DNA of 15,877 nucleotides from an uncultured beta proteobacterium (GCA_903930395.1 CAIYYE010000536.1:1-15877), one strand, 5' to 3'; numbered from the stretch's first letter, positions 6,787-14,235 are shown. Made by a program: numbers and translations. The notes: generated from the letters alone by a model not told the origin.

Positions 6787-7880
6787 AGCTGCTCGCAACG
6801 GGCTGGGGAAAGGCAGCTCGGCTCGCCTTGCTGATCGGCACACTGCTCGCACTGTATATCCTCGCGCAGGCACGCCACGACGAGCGCGCACATATCCGCG
6901 AGCAGGCGGTGAAGCTGACTCCGGGCTGCGCCGACAAACTTGCCCGCTACGGGCTTGCGGCGGGGGCCAGCTACACCTCACCCTACGCCCTGGCACATAG
7001 CGGGCAAGCAAGTATCAAACGGGGTTACAGCACCGAAGACGTGCGTGCGATCCAGCGCGGCTGCAACATTATCGACGACCTGCAGGGGCAGCTCGCTGCC
7101 GACCCGGCGCGCGAACGCTGGAATTCGACGCGTTTCGTCCGTGGCACCCACACCAGCTGCGACCACTGCCACCAGGGCATCGGCGACAAGCAAACTGCCG
7201 CCGGCGCACCGCAGGCCGGCTCGCTGAGCCTTGCCGCATCGTGGGTTATGGCCGACATGTACGACCAGTTTACCGGCATCCTGCTGCCCTATGAGCTACG
7301 CCAGATGCAGTGCTACATCAACTCGTCGAACGGCTACAAACCAAACGTCGCCGACGACCTGATCCGCGACGTTACCGCCTACAGCCGCTTCCTCGCCGCA
7401 GCGCTCGACCTGCGCTTTGGCAACCACTATGCCGAACAGGGCATCGACGAGGTAACGGCCTCATCGACCCTGAAACGCGGCGACGATTACGTCCGCGGCG
7501 CCGCGCGCTACAAGGAAAAATGCGCCCATTGCCACGGCCCGCAGGGGCTCGGCACGGTCGTCGACGGCAAGATGCAATACCCGGCGGTGGCCGGGCCGAA
7601 TGCATTCAACCAGCAGTCACGCAACAACTTCTCCTTCGTCTCGACGATCCTGCCGGGCTTTCTGTGCCGCAACATGCCGCTCGGCGAGGAGGGCTCGCTG
7701 AGCAAGCAGGACTGCCGCGACATTGCCTTTTACGTCAGCAACATGCCGCGCCCGGCCGGCGACAAGGATGGGCCACTTGCGGCCTTGTGGCAGCAGCTCA
7801 TGATGCGTGTCATGCCCCCCCTGATCCAGGCTGTCGACACCTGGCAAGGGCACGACGCCCCCCGGGACACCGGGACATGA
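6783..7880 (+). CDS. Membrane-anchored dihaem cytochrome c, TsdA (thiosulfate dehydrogenase)-like
   Basis: This 365-residue protein has an N-terminal helix (about 12-28, probably an uncleaved anchor) and two haem motifs, CDHCH (126-130) and CAHCH (247-251). Cys177 in MQCYINSSNG matches the haem-ligating Cys before S-x-NG in TsdA. Met298 in RNMPLG is the expected distal ligand of the second haem. TsdA interconverts thiosulfate and tetrathionate, and the domain order here (His/Cys haem domain, then His/Met haem domain) is the same. The protein is longer than typical TsdA, with about 95 extra residues before the first haem. The segment after the Cys is YINS, not the FERS I recall for TsdA, so the substrate may differ. 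GAGGGAG (6772-6778) is the ribosome site. The gene overlaps both neighbours by 4 bases. Confidence 0.8.
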   Translation: MKLLATGWGKAARLALLIGTLLALYILAQARHDERAHIREQAVKLTPGCADKLARYGLAAGASYTSPYALAHSGQASIKRGYSTEDVRAIQRGCNIIDDLQGQLAADPARERWNSTRFVRGTHTSCDHCHQGIGDKQTAAGAPQAGSLSLAASWVMADMYDQFTGILLPYELRQMQCYINSSNGYKPNVADDLIRDVTAYSRFLAAALDLRFGNHYAEQGIDEVTASSTLKRGDDYVRGAARYKEKCAHCHGPQGLGTVVDGKMQYPAVAGPNAFNQQSRNNFSFVSTILPGFLCRNMPLGEEGSLSKQDCRDIAFYVSNMPRPAGDKDGPLAALWQQLMMRVMPPLIQAVDTWQGHDAPRDTGT

Positions 7881-9457
7881 GGCAGGCTGTGTCCACATGG
7901 CTGACGCTGCGGGCCGGCCCGATCGGCAACGAACTGTTGATCGGCCTCACCCTCGCCATTGTCGTACTGCCCCAGGCTGTTGCCTTCTCGACCACGCTGG
8001 CTGGACTACCGTCGTATTTCGGCATTTACTGCGCCGTCTGGGGCGTGCTGTTCACCGCCCTGCTGAATCCTTCGCGAGTCTTTCACGGCGGGCCCAACAG
8101 CACCCAGTCAGCCGTCATCGGCGTCACGCTGCTGCCTGTAGCACCGCAGTTCGGGCCCGACTACATCGGCTACGCACTGACGCTGTTCCTCCTCGCCGGG
8201 ATGATCCAGTTGCTATTCCTGGCGATTCGGCCACTCGGCCGCTTCCTCGACTTCGTCAGCGAACCGGTAGCGAACGGCATGATCTGCGGCATCGGCCTCT
8301 ACATGATCTTCAAATCCTTCCCGCCATTTGCCGGACTGCCCGTCAATACGCAGGTTGAATGGCGGCTGTGGATCGCTTGGCAGAGTTTCCTGGCGGTACT
8401 CGAAATCGGCAACATGCACGCCATCCACATCGGCCTGATCACCCTGCTGGTCACCGTCATCACGCGCCAGTTCAAGGCGCTGCGCAATTGGGCGATCCTG
8501 CTTGGCATCATCGCCGGCACACTGTATTCGGAGTACCTGAATGCGCATCTTGGCATTGGCGAAACGCTGGTCGAGCAGACGGCGAACATCTCGCCGGCCG
8601 GTTTCGTGTATCCGTCGCTGCCGCTGCTCAGCCAGGAGGCGATGCCGGACATCATCAGCATTATCCCCGGGGCCATTACGCTCGCACTGCTCGGCCTCTT
8701 CCAGACGGTTGCGGCGATGCGGCTGATGAACCGCAAAAGCGGCCAGTTCGTCGATGCCCGCCATGGCATTTTCGCCGACGCAGTAAGCAACTGCGTGCTG
8801 CCGTTCATCTCGGCGTTGCCAACCTGTGCATCCTTCAACCGGATGTCTCTGATGCAGGCAATGAATACCAGCAGCCGGCTTGCCGCCGCCTCGTCGGCGC
8901 TGTTCCTGCTGGCGCTGGTTGGCTTCTTCGGTGAATACATCGCGATCATCCCGGTCCCGGCGATGGCCGCGATCATCATGGTGGTCGGTGCCAACATGAT
9001 CGACTGGTCGGACATCAAGGCCCACTTCCAGCACCGGCCAGAAGCCATCGTCTTCAGCGCATCCTTCCTGTCGGTGCACGTCTTCGGCCTTTTCGGCGCC
9101 GTCATTTGCGGCTCGCTGCTGGCCCTGGTCTACGCCAAGTGGGAGAAAGCCCACCCGAACGTCACCCTGGAAGGCAACGTGCTGCGCATCCGGGGAAATA
9201 TCTATTATGGTTCGCTGCCGGTAATCGAGTCGCTCTACCATCGCGCCAACAACGACAGGCGTTTCGACGAACTGATCGTCGACTTCTCGGCCGTCCATCA
9301 CATCGACCCGGAAGGCATACGCTGGCTTGCCGAAATCGGCAGGAACGACCGGGTGCGCTTTGCCGAACGCCGTAACGGGCAGGATAGACGCGACGACGCG
9401 GGCGGACGCCCCGGCGAGCGCAAGCGCAAAGACCGGCGCCGCCGGCAGGCGCTGTGA
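7877..9457 (+). CDS. SulP-family anion transporter with C-terminal STAS domain
   Basis: This 526-residue inner-membrane anion carrier belongs to the SulP/SLC26 family, whose substrates include sulfate, bicarbonate and other oxyanions. Early signatures are LTLAIVVLPQAVAFSTTLAG, LPSYFGIYCAVWG and GGPNSTQSAVIG, followed by the usual run of membrane helices to about residue 420. A short STAS domain covers about 425-500 (VLRIRGNIYYG, ELIVDFSAVHHID). The last 30 residues are strongly basic, with ERRNGQDRR and KRKDRRRR. The ATG overlaps the dihaem cytochrome stop (ATGA). Longer readings of this frame start inside the cytochrome gene and were discarded. Co-transcription with the cytochromes points to import or export of their substrate or product. 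Sulfate is plausible but not shown by the sequence. A terminator follows about 65 bases on. Confidence 0.92.
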   Translation: MRQAVSTWLTLRAGPIGNELLIGLTLAIVVLPQAVAFSTTLAGLPSYFGIYCAVWGVLFTALLNPSRVFHGGPNSTQSAVIGVTLLPVAPQFGPDYIGYALTLFLLAGMIQLLFLAIRPLGRFLDFVSEPVANGMICGIGLYMIFKSFPPFAGLPVNTQVEWRLWIAWQSFLAVLEIGNMHAIHIGLITLLVTVITRQFKALRNWAILLGIIAGTLYSEYLNAHLGIGETLVEQTANISPAGFVYPSLPLLSQEAMPDIISIIPGAITLALLGLFQTVAAMRLMNRKSGQFVDARHGIFADAVSNCVLPFISALPTCASFNRMSLMQAMNTSSRLAAASSALFLLALVGFFGEYIAIIPVPAMAAIIMVVGANMIDWSDIKAHFQHRPEAIVFSASFLSVHVFGLFGAVICGSLLALVYAKWEKAHPNVTLEGNVLRIRGNIYYGSLPVIESLYHRANNDRRFDELIVDFSAVHHIDPEGIRWLAEIGRNDRVRFAERRNGQDRRDDAGGRPGERKRKDRRRRQAL

Positions 9458-9521
9458 CTTGTTCCACCAGGGTGAACGCTCGGCTAGCTGGCGACGAACG
9501 TCAGGTCCGAGCAATCAGAAA

Positions 9522-9547
9522 AAAGCCCCGCACAACGGCGGGGCTTT
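9522..9547. terminator. Bidirectional Rho-independent terminator
   Basis: A perfect 10-bp stem (9522-9531 with 9538-9547) closes a 6-base loop, with a GC-rich core flanked by A and T runs on both sides. It lies between the convergent SulP and ammonium-transporter genes and should end both transcripts. Confidence 0.88.
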
Positions 9548-9587
9548 CAACCTTGGTCCGACAGACTTTATTTATTGCGATCACTGA

Positions 9588-10790
9588 TCACCAGTTCGGC
9601 TCGCGCTCCGGCGTTGCGGTGATGCGGTGGATGCTAAGGTCGGCGCCCTCGTATTCTTCTTCCTGATCGAGGCGCAGGCCCATGGTCGCCTTCAGCGTGC
9701 CATAGACGAGAACCCCGCCGGTCAGGGCAACGCCGATGGCCATGGCGGTCATGATCAGTTGCGGCATGAAGGCGATGCCGCCCGCGCCGCCAAAGGCCTT
9801 GGTGCCGAAAATGCCCGCTGCGATGCCGCCCCAGGCGCCGCACATGCCGTGCAACGGCCAGACGCCGAGCACATCGTCGATCTTCCAGCGGTTCTGGACG
9901 AGGGTGAACATGACGACGAAAAGCCCGCCTGCCACGCCACCGACGACCAGCGCACCCATCGGGTGCATCAGGTCGGAGCCGGCGCAGACAGCAACCAGGC
10001 CAGCCAGCGGGCCGTTGTGCAGGAAGCCGGGGTCGTTCTTGCCGGCAACCAGTGCCACCAGCGTGCCGCCGACCATGGCCATGAGCGAGTTGAGGGCGAC
10101 CAGGCCAGTGATCTTGTCGAGAGTCTGGGCGCTCATGACGTTGAAGCCGAACCAGCCGACAATCAGGATCCACGCACCCAGCGCCAGGAAGGGGATGGAT
10201 GAGGGCGGGTGGGCCGAAATACGGCCGTCCTTGTTGTAGCGTCCGTAACGCGCACCGAGGAGGAGCACGGCCGGCAGTGCAATCCAGCCACCCATGGCAT
10301 GGACGACGACGGAGCCGGCGAAGTCGTGGAACTCCTCACCGAATGTGGCCTTGAGCCAGGCCTGGATGCCGAAGGCCTGATTCCAGGCAATGCCTTCAAA
10401 GAAGGGATAGACGAAACCGACCAGGACGAAGGTGGCGATCAGTTGCGGGTTGAATTTGGCCCGCTCGGCAATGCCGCCGGAAATGATGGCCGGAATCGCT
10501 GCCGCAAAGGTCAGCAGGAAAAAGAACTTGGTCAGCTCGAAGCCGTTCTTTTCCATGAGCGTCTCAACGCCGCTGAAGAAATTGACACCGTAGGCGACGC
10601 TGTAGCCAACGAAAAAGTAGGCCACGGTCGATACGCCAAAATCACTCAGAATCTTGACCAGCGCATTGACCTGGTTCTTTTTGCGAACGGTGCCGACTTC
10701 GAGAAAGGCAAAGCCCGCATGCATGGCCAGCACCATGATGGCGCCGAGTAAAATGAACAAGGTGTTGCTACTGGATTGATATGCTTCCAT
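9588..10790 (-). CDS. amt: Ammonium transporter (Amt family)
   Basis: This 400-residue inner-membrane channel takes up ammonium. Family marks are AGFAFLEVGTVRKKN near residues 25-39, Asp156 in FHDFAGSVVVHAMGG, the pore twin histidines His164 and His314 (WPLHGMCGAWGG), and the C-terminal regulatory tail with LDQEEEYEGADLS. The tail is where a PII protein (GlnK) normally docks, but no glnK gene is adjacent. The start at 10790 is chosen because it gives the usual short periplasmic N-terminus, has a G-rich ribosome site upstream and lies about 24 bases after the predicted sigma-54 start point. The longer frame beginning at 10829 would start inside that promoter. There is no signal peptide of the kind seen in some Amt proteins. 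The promoter and NtrC site indicate induction under nitrogen limitation. Confidence 0.96.
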   Translation of the reverse strand: MEAYQSSSNTLFILLGAIMVLAMHAGFAFLEVGTVRKKNQVNALVKILSDFGVSTVAYFFVGYSVAYGVNFFSGVETLMEKNGFELTKFFFLLTFAAAIPAIISGGIAERAKFNPQLIATFVLVGFVYPFFEGIAWNQAFGIQAWLKATFGEEFHDFAGSVVVHAMGGWIALPAVLLLGARYGRYNKDGRISAHPPSSIPFLALGAWILIVGWFGFNVMSAQTLDKITGLVALNSLMAMVGGTLVALVAGKNDPGFLHNGPLAGLVAVCAGSDLMHPMGALVVGGVAGGLFVVMFTLVQNRWKIDDVLGVWPLHGMCGAWGGIAAGIFGTKAFGGAGGIAFMPQLIMTAMAIGVALTGGVLVYGTLKATMGLRLDQEEEYEGADLSIHRITATPEREPNW

Positions 10791-10825
10791 AACCGCCCCC
10801 CAATAAAAGAATGGGAAAGCCGAAA

Positions 10826-10840
10826 GCAAGCACCATTCCA
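10826..10840 (-). promoter_or_regulatory. Sigma-54 (-24/-12) promoter of amt
   Basis: On the minus strand the site reads TGGAATGGTGCTTGC. It has the invariant GG (10839-10838) and GC (10827-10826) separated by exactly ten bases, as sigma-54 requires. Transcription would start near 10814, leaving a leader of about 24 bases before the amt ATG. Confidence 0.8.
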
Positions 10841-10894
10841 GTGCGTAAATAATGTGTCAAATCAGTGCGTTAAAAATAGCATGGCGCAAACAAT

Positions 10895-10911
10895 CGCACT
10901 AAATTGGTGCA
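10895..10911 (-). promoter_or_regulatory. NtrC-type enhancer site upstream of amt
   Basis: The minus strand reads TGCACC-AATTT-AGTGCG, matching the NtrC consensus TGCACY-N5-RGTGCA at all but the last base. Its centre is about 90 bases upstream of the predicted sigma-54 start point, a normal enhancer distance. Similar AGTGCG half-sites lie at 10840-10845 and 10864-10869 on the plus strand. Confidence 0.75.
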
Positions 10912-10949
10912 AAAATATATGGAACGCTCATCCACGGTGCGCCAGTGCA

Positions 10950-12176
10950 TTACTTCGGGGCAAGCTCAGGTGGCAGCAAGACCCACAGACGACCGCTTTG
11001 TTTCATGCGACCAGCCCGCTCCCCGGCTTCCTTGCCGAAGCCCCAGAAGAAATCGGCGCGCACCGCACCCTTGATCGCCCCACCGGTATCTTGGGCCATG
11101 ACCAGGCGGTTCATCGGCACGACCGAATTCGGCTGCGTGGTCGCCAGGAAGACCGGGGATCCCAGCGGCACGGAGCGGGGATCGATGGCGATGCTGCGCT
11201 CGGCGGTGAGCGGCACACCCAGTGCACCGATGGGCCCGCCCTGACTGTTCGCCATCTCGCGGAAGAAAACGTAACTCGGATTGGCGTTCAGCAATCCATC
11301 GAGACGCGCGGGATTGGCCCGCGCCCAGGCCTGAATGCCCTGCATCGAGGCTTCTTCGAGCTTCAGTTCGCCGCGCTCGACGAGCACCCTGCCGATGGAC
11401 TGGTAAGGATGCCCGTTCTGATCGGCATAATTGAGCCGAACGACGCTGCCGTCGGCCAAGCGGACGCGCCCTGAGCCCTGGACCTGGAGGAAGAAGAGTT
11501 CGACGGCGTCGTCGACATAGAGCAGGGGTTTCCCCGGCAGCTTCTCCCCACGCGCGGCGATTTCCGCGCGAGACCAGTAGGGGACGACCTTGTTGCCCTC
11601 CAGACGGCCGCGCACGCGCTTGTCCTTGAGTTCCGGGAAGACAGCCGACAGATCGATGGTCAGCAGGTCGTCCGGCACACCGCGCACGGCTTGCTCGAAG
11701 CCCTTGCTCCGCGTCCGGCTGCCCTGCAGCAGCGGCTCGTAGTAACCAGTGATCATGCCGCTGCTGGCACCGTCGCCGCCGGTCACGGCATAGGGTTTCA
11801 GATGCTGCTCGAAGAAACGTCGCGAGTCATGGCCCGGTTTGCCATCCGCCGCCCGCGCCAGGTCGCAGACGCGCTTCCAGCCGGGACCATGCGGCTTGCT
11901 GGCGACACCGCGACAGGATTGCATGAAGGCCGGCCAGGCAGCACCAACATCGTCGGCCGACCAGCCGGGCAGGTCAGCCCAGGCGGCCGGCTGCAAGCTG
12001 CGCGAGAAGGCGGGTGGCGTGGCCGGGGCCGGCGTCGGCACGACTGGCTCTGGCACCGGGCACGCCGCGCAGGCCGGGCAAGGGGCGCAGGTCGCCGGCG
12101 CGACGCTGGGCGGCACAGTCGAACAGCCGGCCAACAGGGTGATAAATAAAAGAACTGCCGCTTGGATTTTTCGCAT
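10950..12176 (-). CDS. mltA: Membrane-bound lytic murein transglycosylase A (MltA)
   Basis: This 408-residue outer-membrane lipoprotein is predicted to cleave peptidoglycan glycan strands, forming 1,6-anhydro ends. A lipoprotein signal ends in LLAGC, with Cys18 predicted as the lipidated residue. A Pro/Cys-rich linker (residues 19-60) precedes the MltA core, which contains MITGYYEPLLQGS, LFFLQVQGSGRVRL and the C-terminal 3D-type region. That region has the conserved acidic residues Asp363 (AQDTGGAIKG) and Asp375 (VRADFFWGFG). The linker holds four cysteines within ten residues (CAPCPACAAC, 30-39), which is unusual. The start is set by the lipoprotein signal; the frame is open much further upstream but only across the divergent ATPase gene. 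No clear ribosome site is visible. The start codon is 46 bases from the divergent gene. Confidence 0.93.
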   Translation of the reverse strand: MRKIQAAVLLFITLLAGCSTVPPSVAPATCAPCPACAACPVPEPVVPTPAPATPPAFSRSLQPAAWADLPGWSADDVGAAWPAFMQSCRGVASKPHGPGWKRVCDLARAADGKPGHDSRRFFEQHLKPYAVTGGDGASSGMITGYYEPLLQGSRTRSKGFEQAVRGVPDDLLTIDLSAVFPELKDKRVRGRLEGNKVVPYWSRAEIAARGEKLPGKPLLYVDDAVELFFLQVQGSGRVRLADGSVVRLNYADQNGHPYQSIGRVLVERGELKLEEASMQGIQAWARANPARLDGLLNANPSYVFFREMANSQGGPIGALGVPLTAERSIAIDPRSVPLGSPVFLATTQPNSVVPMNRLVMAQDTGGAIKGAVRADFFWGFGKEAGERAGRMKQSGRLWVLLPPELAPK

Positions 12177-12190
12177 GGGTTTCGCTAGAG

Positions 12191-12208
12191 TTCGCAATTT
12201 GCTGCGAA
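12191..12208. promoter_or_regulatory. Inverted repeat between divergent mltA and DUF815 genes
   Basis: TTCGCA-N6-TGCGAA lies in the 46-base gap between two divergent start codons. It is symmetrical and placed so that a bound protein could affect both genes. The gap is too short for two full promoters, so at least one must extend into the opposite coding region. No known regulator is assigned. Confidence 0.3.
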
Positions 12209-12222
12209 GTATACCTGCCGCC

Positions 12223-13113
12223 ATGCCCAACACCCTGCCCCTTGAACGCCTGCTCGCCCGTGCCGAAGCTGTGCTCGGCCGCCTTGAAGCCGTCTTGCCG
12301 CCGCCCCCGCAACTGCCGGACTGGCCATCTGCCGTCGCTTTCCGCTGGCGCAAGAGCAACGGTCGGGGCTGGCTGCAGGGCGTGCGTCATCCCCATCCGA
12401 TCCGGCTCAGCGATCTCGAGAACATCGATGACCAGAAGGATCGCATCATCGCCAACACGCGCCAGTTCGTCGCCGGCAAAACCGCCAACAATGTGCTGCT
12501 GACGGGCACCCGCGGCTCCGGCAAATCCTCGCTGGTCAAGGCCGTGCTCAACGAATATTCGGGCAAGGGGCTGCGCCTGATCGAGGTAGACAAGGAAGAC
12601 CTGATCGACCTGGCCGATATCGTCGATCTCCTCGACGGGCGCCCGGAGAAATTCATCATTTTCTGTGACGACCTCTCCTTCGAGGCTGGGGAAACCGCCT
12701 ACAAGGCCCTGAAGTCGGTGCTCGACGGATCGATTGCCGCGCCCCCCGACAACGTGCTGATCTACGCCACGTCGAACCGTCGCCACCTGATGCCCGAGTA
12801 TTTTTCGGAGAATCTCGAAACGCATCGCGTCGACGACGAAATCCACCCTGGCGAAACAACCGAGGAAAAAATCTCGCTGTCCGAGCGTTTCGGCCTGTGG
12901 ATTTCCTTCTACCCCTTCAGCCAGGACGACTATCTGGACATCGCCAACCACTGGGCGCGCCAGCTTGGCGTCAGCGACGACGTCATCGCCGCCAGCGAGC
13001 GCGAGGCACTGAACTGGGCCCTCAGCCGCGGCTCACGCTCCGGCCGTGTCGCCTGGCAGTTCGCCCGCGACCTGGCCGGGCGCCAGAAGCCTGCCGGAAA
13101 GAAAAACAAGTGA
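12223..13113 (+). CDS. DUF815-type AAA ATPase
   Basis: This 296-residue cytoplasmic P-loop ATPase is of the DUF815 (COG2607) type, widespread in proteobacteria and without an assigned reaction. After a helical N-terminus, HPIRLSDLENIDDQKDRI precedes Walker A (GTRGSGKS, 95-102). Walker B is FIIFCDDLSFE, with the acidic pair Asp149-Asp150. The sensor-1-like stretch NVLIYATSNRRHL and the following GLWISFYPFSQDDYL are typical of this family. A basic C-terminus ends the protein. The ATG at 12223 is the natural family start; the frame extends upstream only across the antisense mltA gene. The stop overlaps the next gene by 4 bases (GTGA), so the ATPase and the Nudix/ThiE protein are probably co-translated. 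A functional link between them is not established. Confidence 0.92.
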   Translation: MPNTLPLERLLARAEAVLGRLEAVLPPPPQLPDWPSAVAFRWRKSNGRGWLQGVRHPHPIRLSDLENIDDQKDRIIANTRQFVAGKTANNVLLTGTRGSGKSSLVKAVLNEYSGKGLRLIEVDKEDLIDLADIVDLLDGRPEKFIIFCDDLSFEAGETAYKALKSVLDGSIAAPPDNVLIYATSNRRHLMPEYFSENLETHRVDDEIHPGETTEEKISLSERFGLWISFYPFSQDDYLDIANHWARQLGVSDDVIAASEREALNWALSRGSRSGRVAWQFARDLAGRQKPAGKKNK

Positions 13114-14054
13114 GCCAGATCGTTGAAGTGGCGGCCGCCGTCATGCTGCGCGCCGATGGCCGCGAGTTCCTGCTCGCCCAGCGCCCCGAAGGCAAGGTCT
13201 ACGCCGGTTACTGGGAATTCCCCGGCGGCAAGGTCGAACCTGGCGAAACCGTCCGCGCCGCACTGATCCGCGAGCTCCAGGAAGAACTCGGCATCACCGT
13301 CACCGTCTGCTCGCCCTGGTTGACCCGGCAATTCACCTACCCACACGCTACGGTGCGCCTGAACTTCTGGCGGGTCACGGCCTGGGAAGGCGAAATCGGC
13401 ATCACGGCACCGCTTGAACACTCGGCGGTCGAGTGGCAAGAACCCGGAGCAGCGGCAACCGTCGCGCCCATCCTCCCGGCTAACGATCCCATCCTCAAAG
13501 CCCTGTCGCTGCCGACCATGATGGCGATCACCAATGCCGAGCAGGAAGGCACCGAACGCCAGCTCGAACGCCTGGAAGAAGCCCTCAGTGGCGGCCTGCG
13601 CCTGATCCAGATACGCGACAAGGGCTGGCCGCCGGCGCAACGCCTGTGGTTCGCCGAAGCCGTTTGCCGTCTGGCCCGCGGCCATGGCGCGCTGGTCGTC
13701 ATCAACGACGACGAGGCAATCGCCCGCCAAGTCGGCGCCGATGGCGTGCACCTGTCAGCCGCACGTCTGCTCGCCTGCACGCAGCGACCCGACTTCGCCT
13801 GGGTCGGCGCCTCCTGCCATGACGCGGCTGAAATCACCCGCGCCGGCGAACTCGGCCTCGACTACGCCCTGCTTGGCCCGGTGCTGGCGACGCCGACGCA
13901 CCCGGAAGCATCAGGACTCGGCTGGCCGGAATTTGCCCGACAACTGGCCGGCAATACGCTGCCAACGCTGGCGCTCGGTGGGATGAAGCCGGAGATGTTG
14001 GCCGACGCGCAGACCCACGGCGCGCACGGCATTGCCCTTATGCGTGGCTGGTAG
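13110..14054 (+). CDS. Nudix hydrolase fused to a ThiE-like domain (MutT/ThiE-type)
   Basis: This is a 314-residue two-domain protein. Residues 1-130 are a Nudix hydrolase like MutT (8-oxo-dGTP clean-up), with an exact Nudix box at about 40-62: G-x5-E-x7-REx2EE-x-G, seen as GKVEPGE and RELQEELGI. Residues about 137-314 resemble thiamine-phosphate synthase (ThiE), with [39 protein letters not shown] and a final GGMKPEM segment. This fusion is common in beta- and gammaproteobacteria. The second domain's activity is unproven and it may not make thiamine phosphate. The GTG start overlaps the ATPase stop (GTGA), with GGAAAG just upstream. Longer readings of the frame begin inside the ATPase gene. 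The last 17 bases overlap the end of convergent yacG. Confidence 0.92.
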   Translation: MSQIVEVAAAVMLRADGREFLLAQRPEGKVYAGYWEFPGGKVEPGETVRAALIRELQEELGITVTVCSPWLTRQFTYPHATVRLNFWRVTAWEGEIGITAPLEHSAVEWQEPGAAATVAPILPANDPILKALSLPTMMAITNAEQEGTERQLERLEEALSGGLRLIQIRDKGWPPAQRLWFAEAVCRLARGHGALVVINDDEAIARQVGADGVHLSAARLLACTQRPDFAWVGASCHDAAEITRAGELGLDYALLGPVLATPTHPEASGLGWPEFARQLAGNTLPTLALGGMKPEMLADAQTHGAHGIALMRGW

Positions 14055-14235
14055 GATCCGGGTCAAAACCCGGATCGTTACTGTCTTCCTTGACCGGAAT
14101 CCGGTAAGAATCGCTGGCCCAGCAACCAAGATCGATCTGCTTGCAGCGTTCGGAACAGAAGGGGCGCCACGGATTTTCGGGGGCCCAGACGGCATCTTTG
14201 CCGCATTGCGGACAGCGGACCTTGCGTACAGCCAT
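14038..14235 (-). CDS. yacG: Zinc-binding protein YacG (DNA gyrase inhibitor)
   Basis: This 65-residue protein coordinates one zinc through Cys8, Cys11 (RCPQC), Cys27 and Cys31 (RPFCSERC). It is followed by the family signature [15 protein letters not shown]. YacG of E. coli binds GyrB and inhibits DNA gyrase. The acidic C-terminal tail ([13 protein letters not shown]) is usual for the family. The ATG at 14235 overlaps the zapD stop by one base (TGATG). A longer frame starting at 14274 lies inside zapD and was rejected. The 3' end overlaps the convergent Nudix/ThiE gene by 17 bases, and a hairpin sits just inside the coding end. Confidence 0.94.
   Translation of the reverse strand: MAVRKVRCPQCGKDAVWAPENPWRPFCSERCKQIDLGCWASDSYRIPVKEDSNDPGFDPDPTSHA
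14055..14076. other. Hairpin at the convergent Nudix/yacG ends
   Basis: GATCCGGGT-CAAA-ACCCGGATC forms a perfect 9-bp stem with a 4-base loop. It begins one base after the Nudix/ThiE stop and lies inside the last codons of yacG. No T run follows on the plus strand, so it is not a classic Rho-independent terminator. It could protect a transcript 3' end or slow polymerase. Confidence 0.5.

Noticed and set aside
7310..7876. N-terminal extension of the SulP frame
   Set aside because: It lies inside the dihaem cytochrome gene in a different frame and encodes Arg/Pro-rich sequence foreign to SulP; the ATG at 7877 gives the family N-terminus.
7877..9457. Assigning the SulP carrier as a sulfate transporter outright
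   Set aside because: SulP proteins move several anions including bicarbonate; neither the membrane domain nor the STAS domain fixes the substrate from sequence alone.
8213..9514. 433-codon open frame on the minus strand
   Set aside because: It lies antisense to the well-supported SulP gene. Its translation is charged and low in hydrophobics with no domain signature, a typical by-product of GC-rich codon bias.
11839..12222. N-terminal extension of the DUF815 frame
   Set aside because: It is antisense to the MltA lipoprotein N-terminus and unlike the ATPase family.
11974..12951. 325-codon open frame on the minus strand
   Set aside because: It is antisense to the ATPase with its clear Walker motifs, and overlaps the start of mltA in another frame.
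12897..13109. N-terminal extension of the Nudix/ThiE frame
   Set aside because: It falls inside the ATPase gene; the GTG at 13110 overlaps the stop in a standard coupling arrangement and gives the family start.
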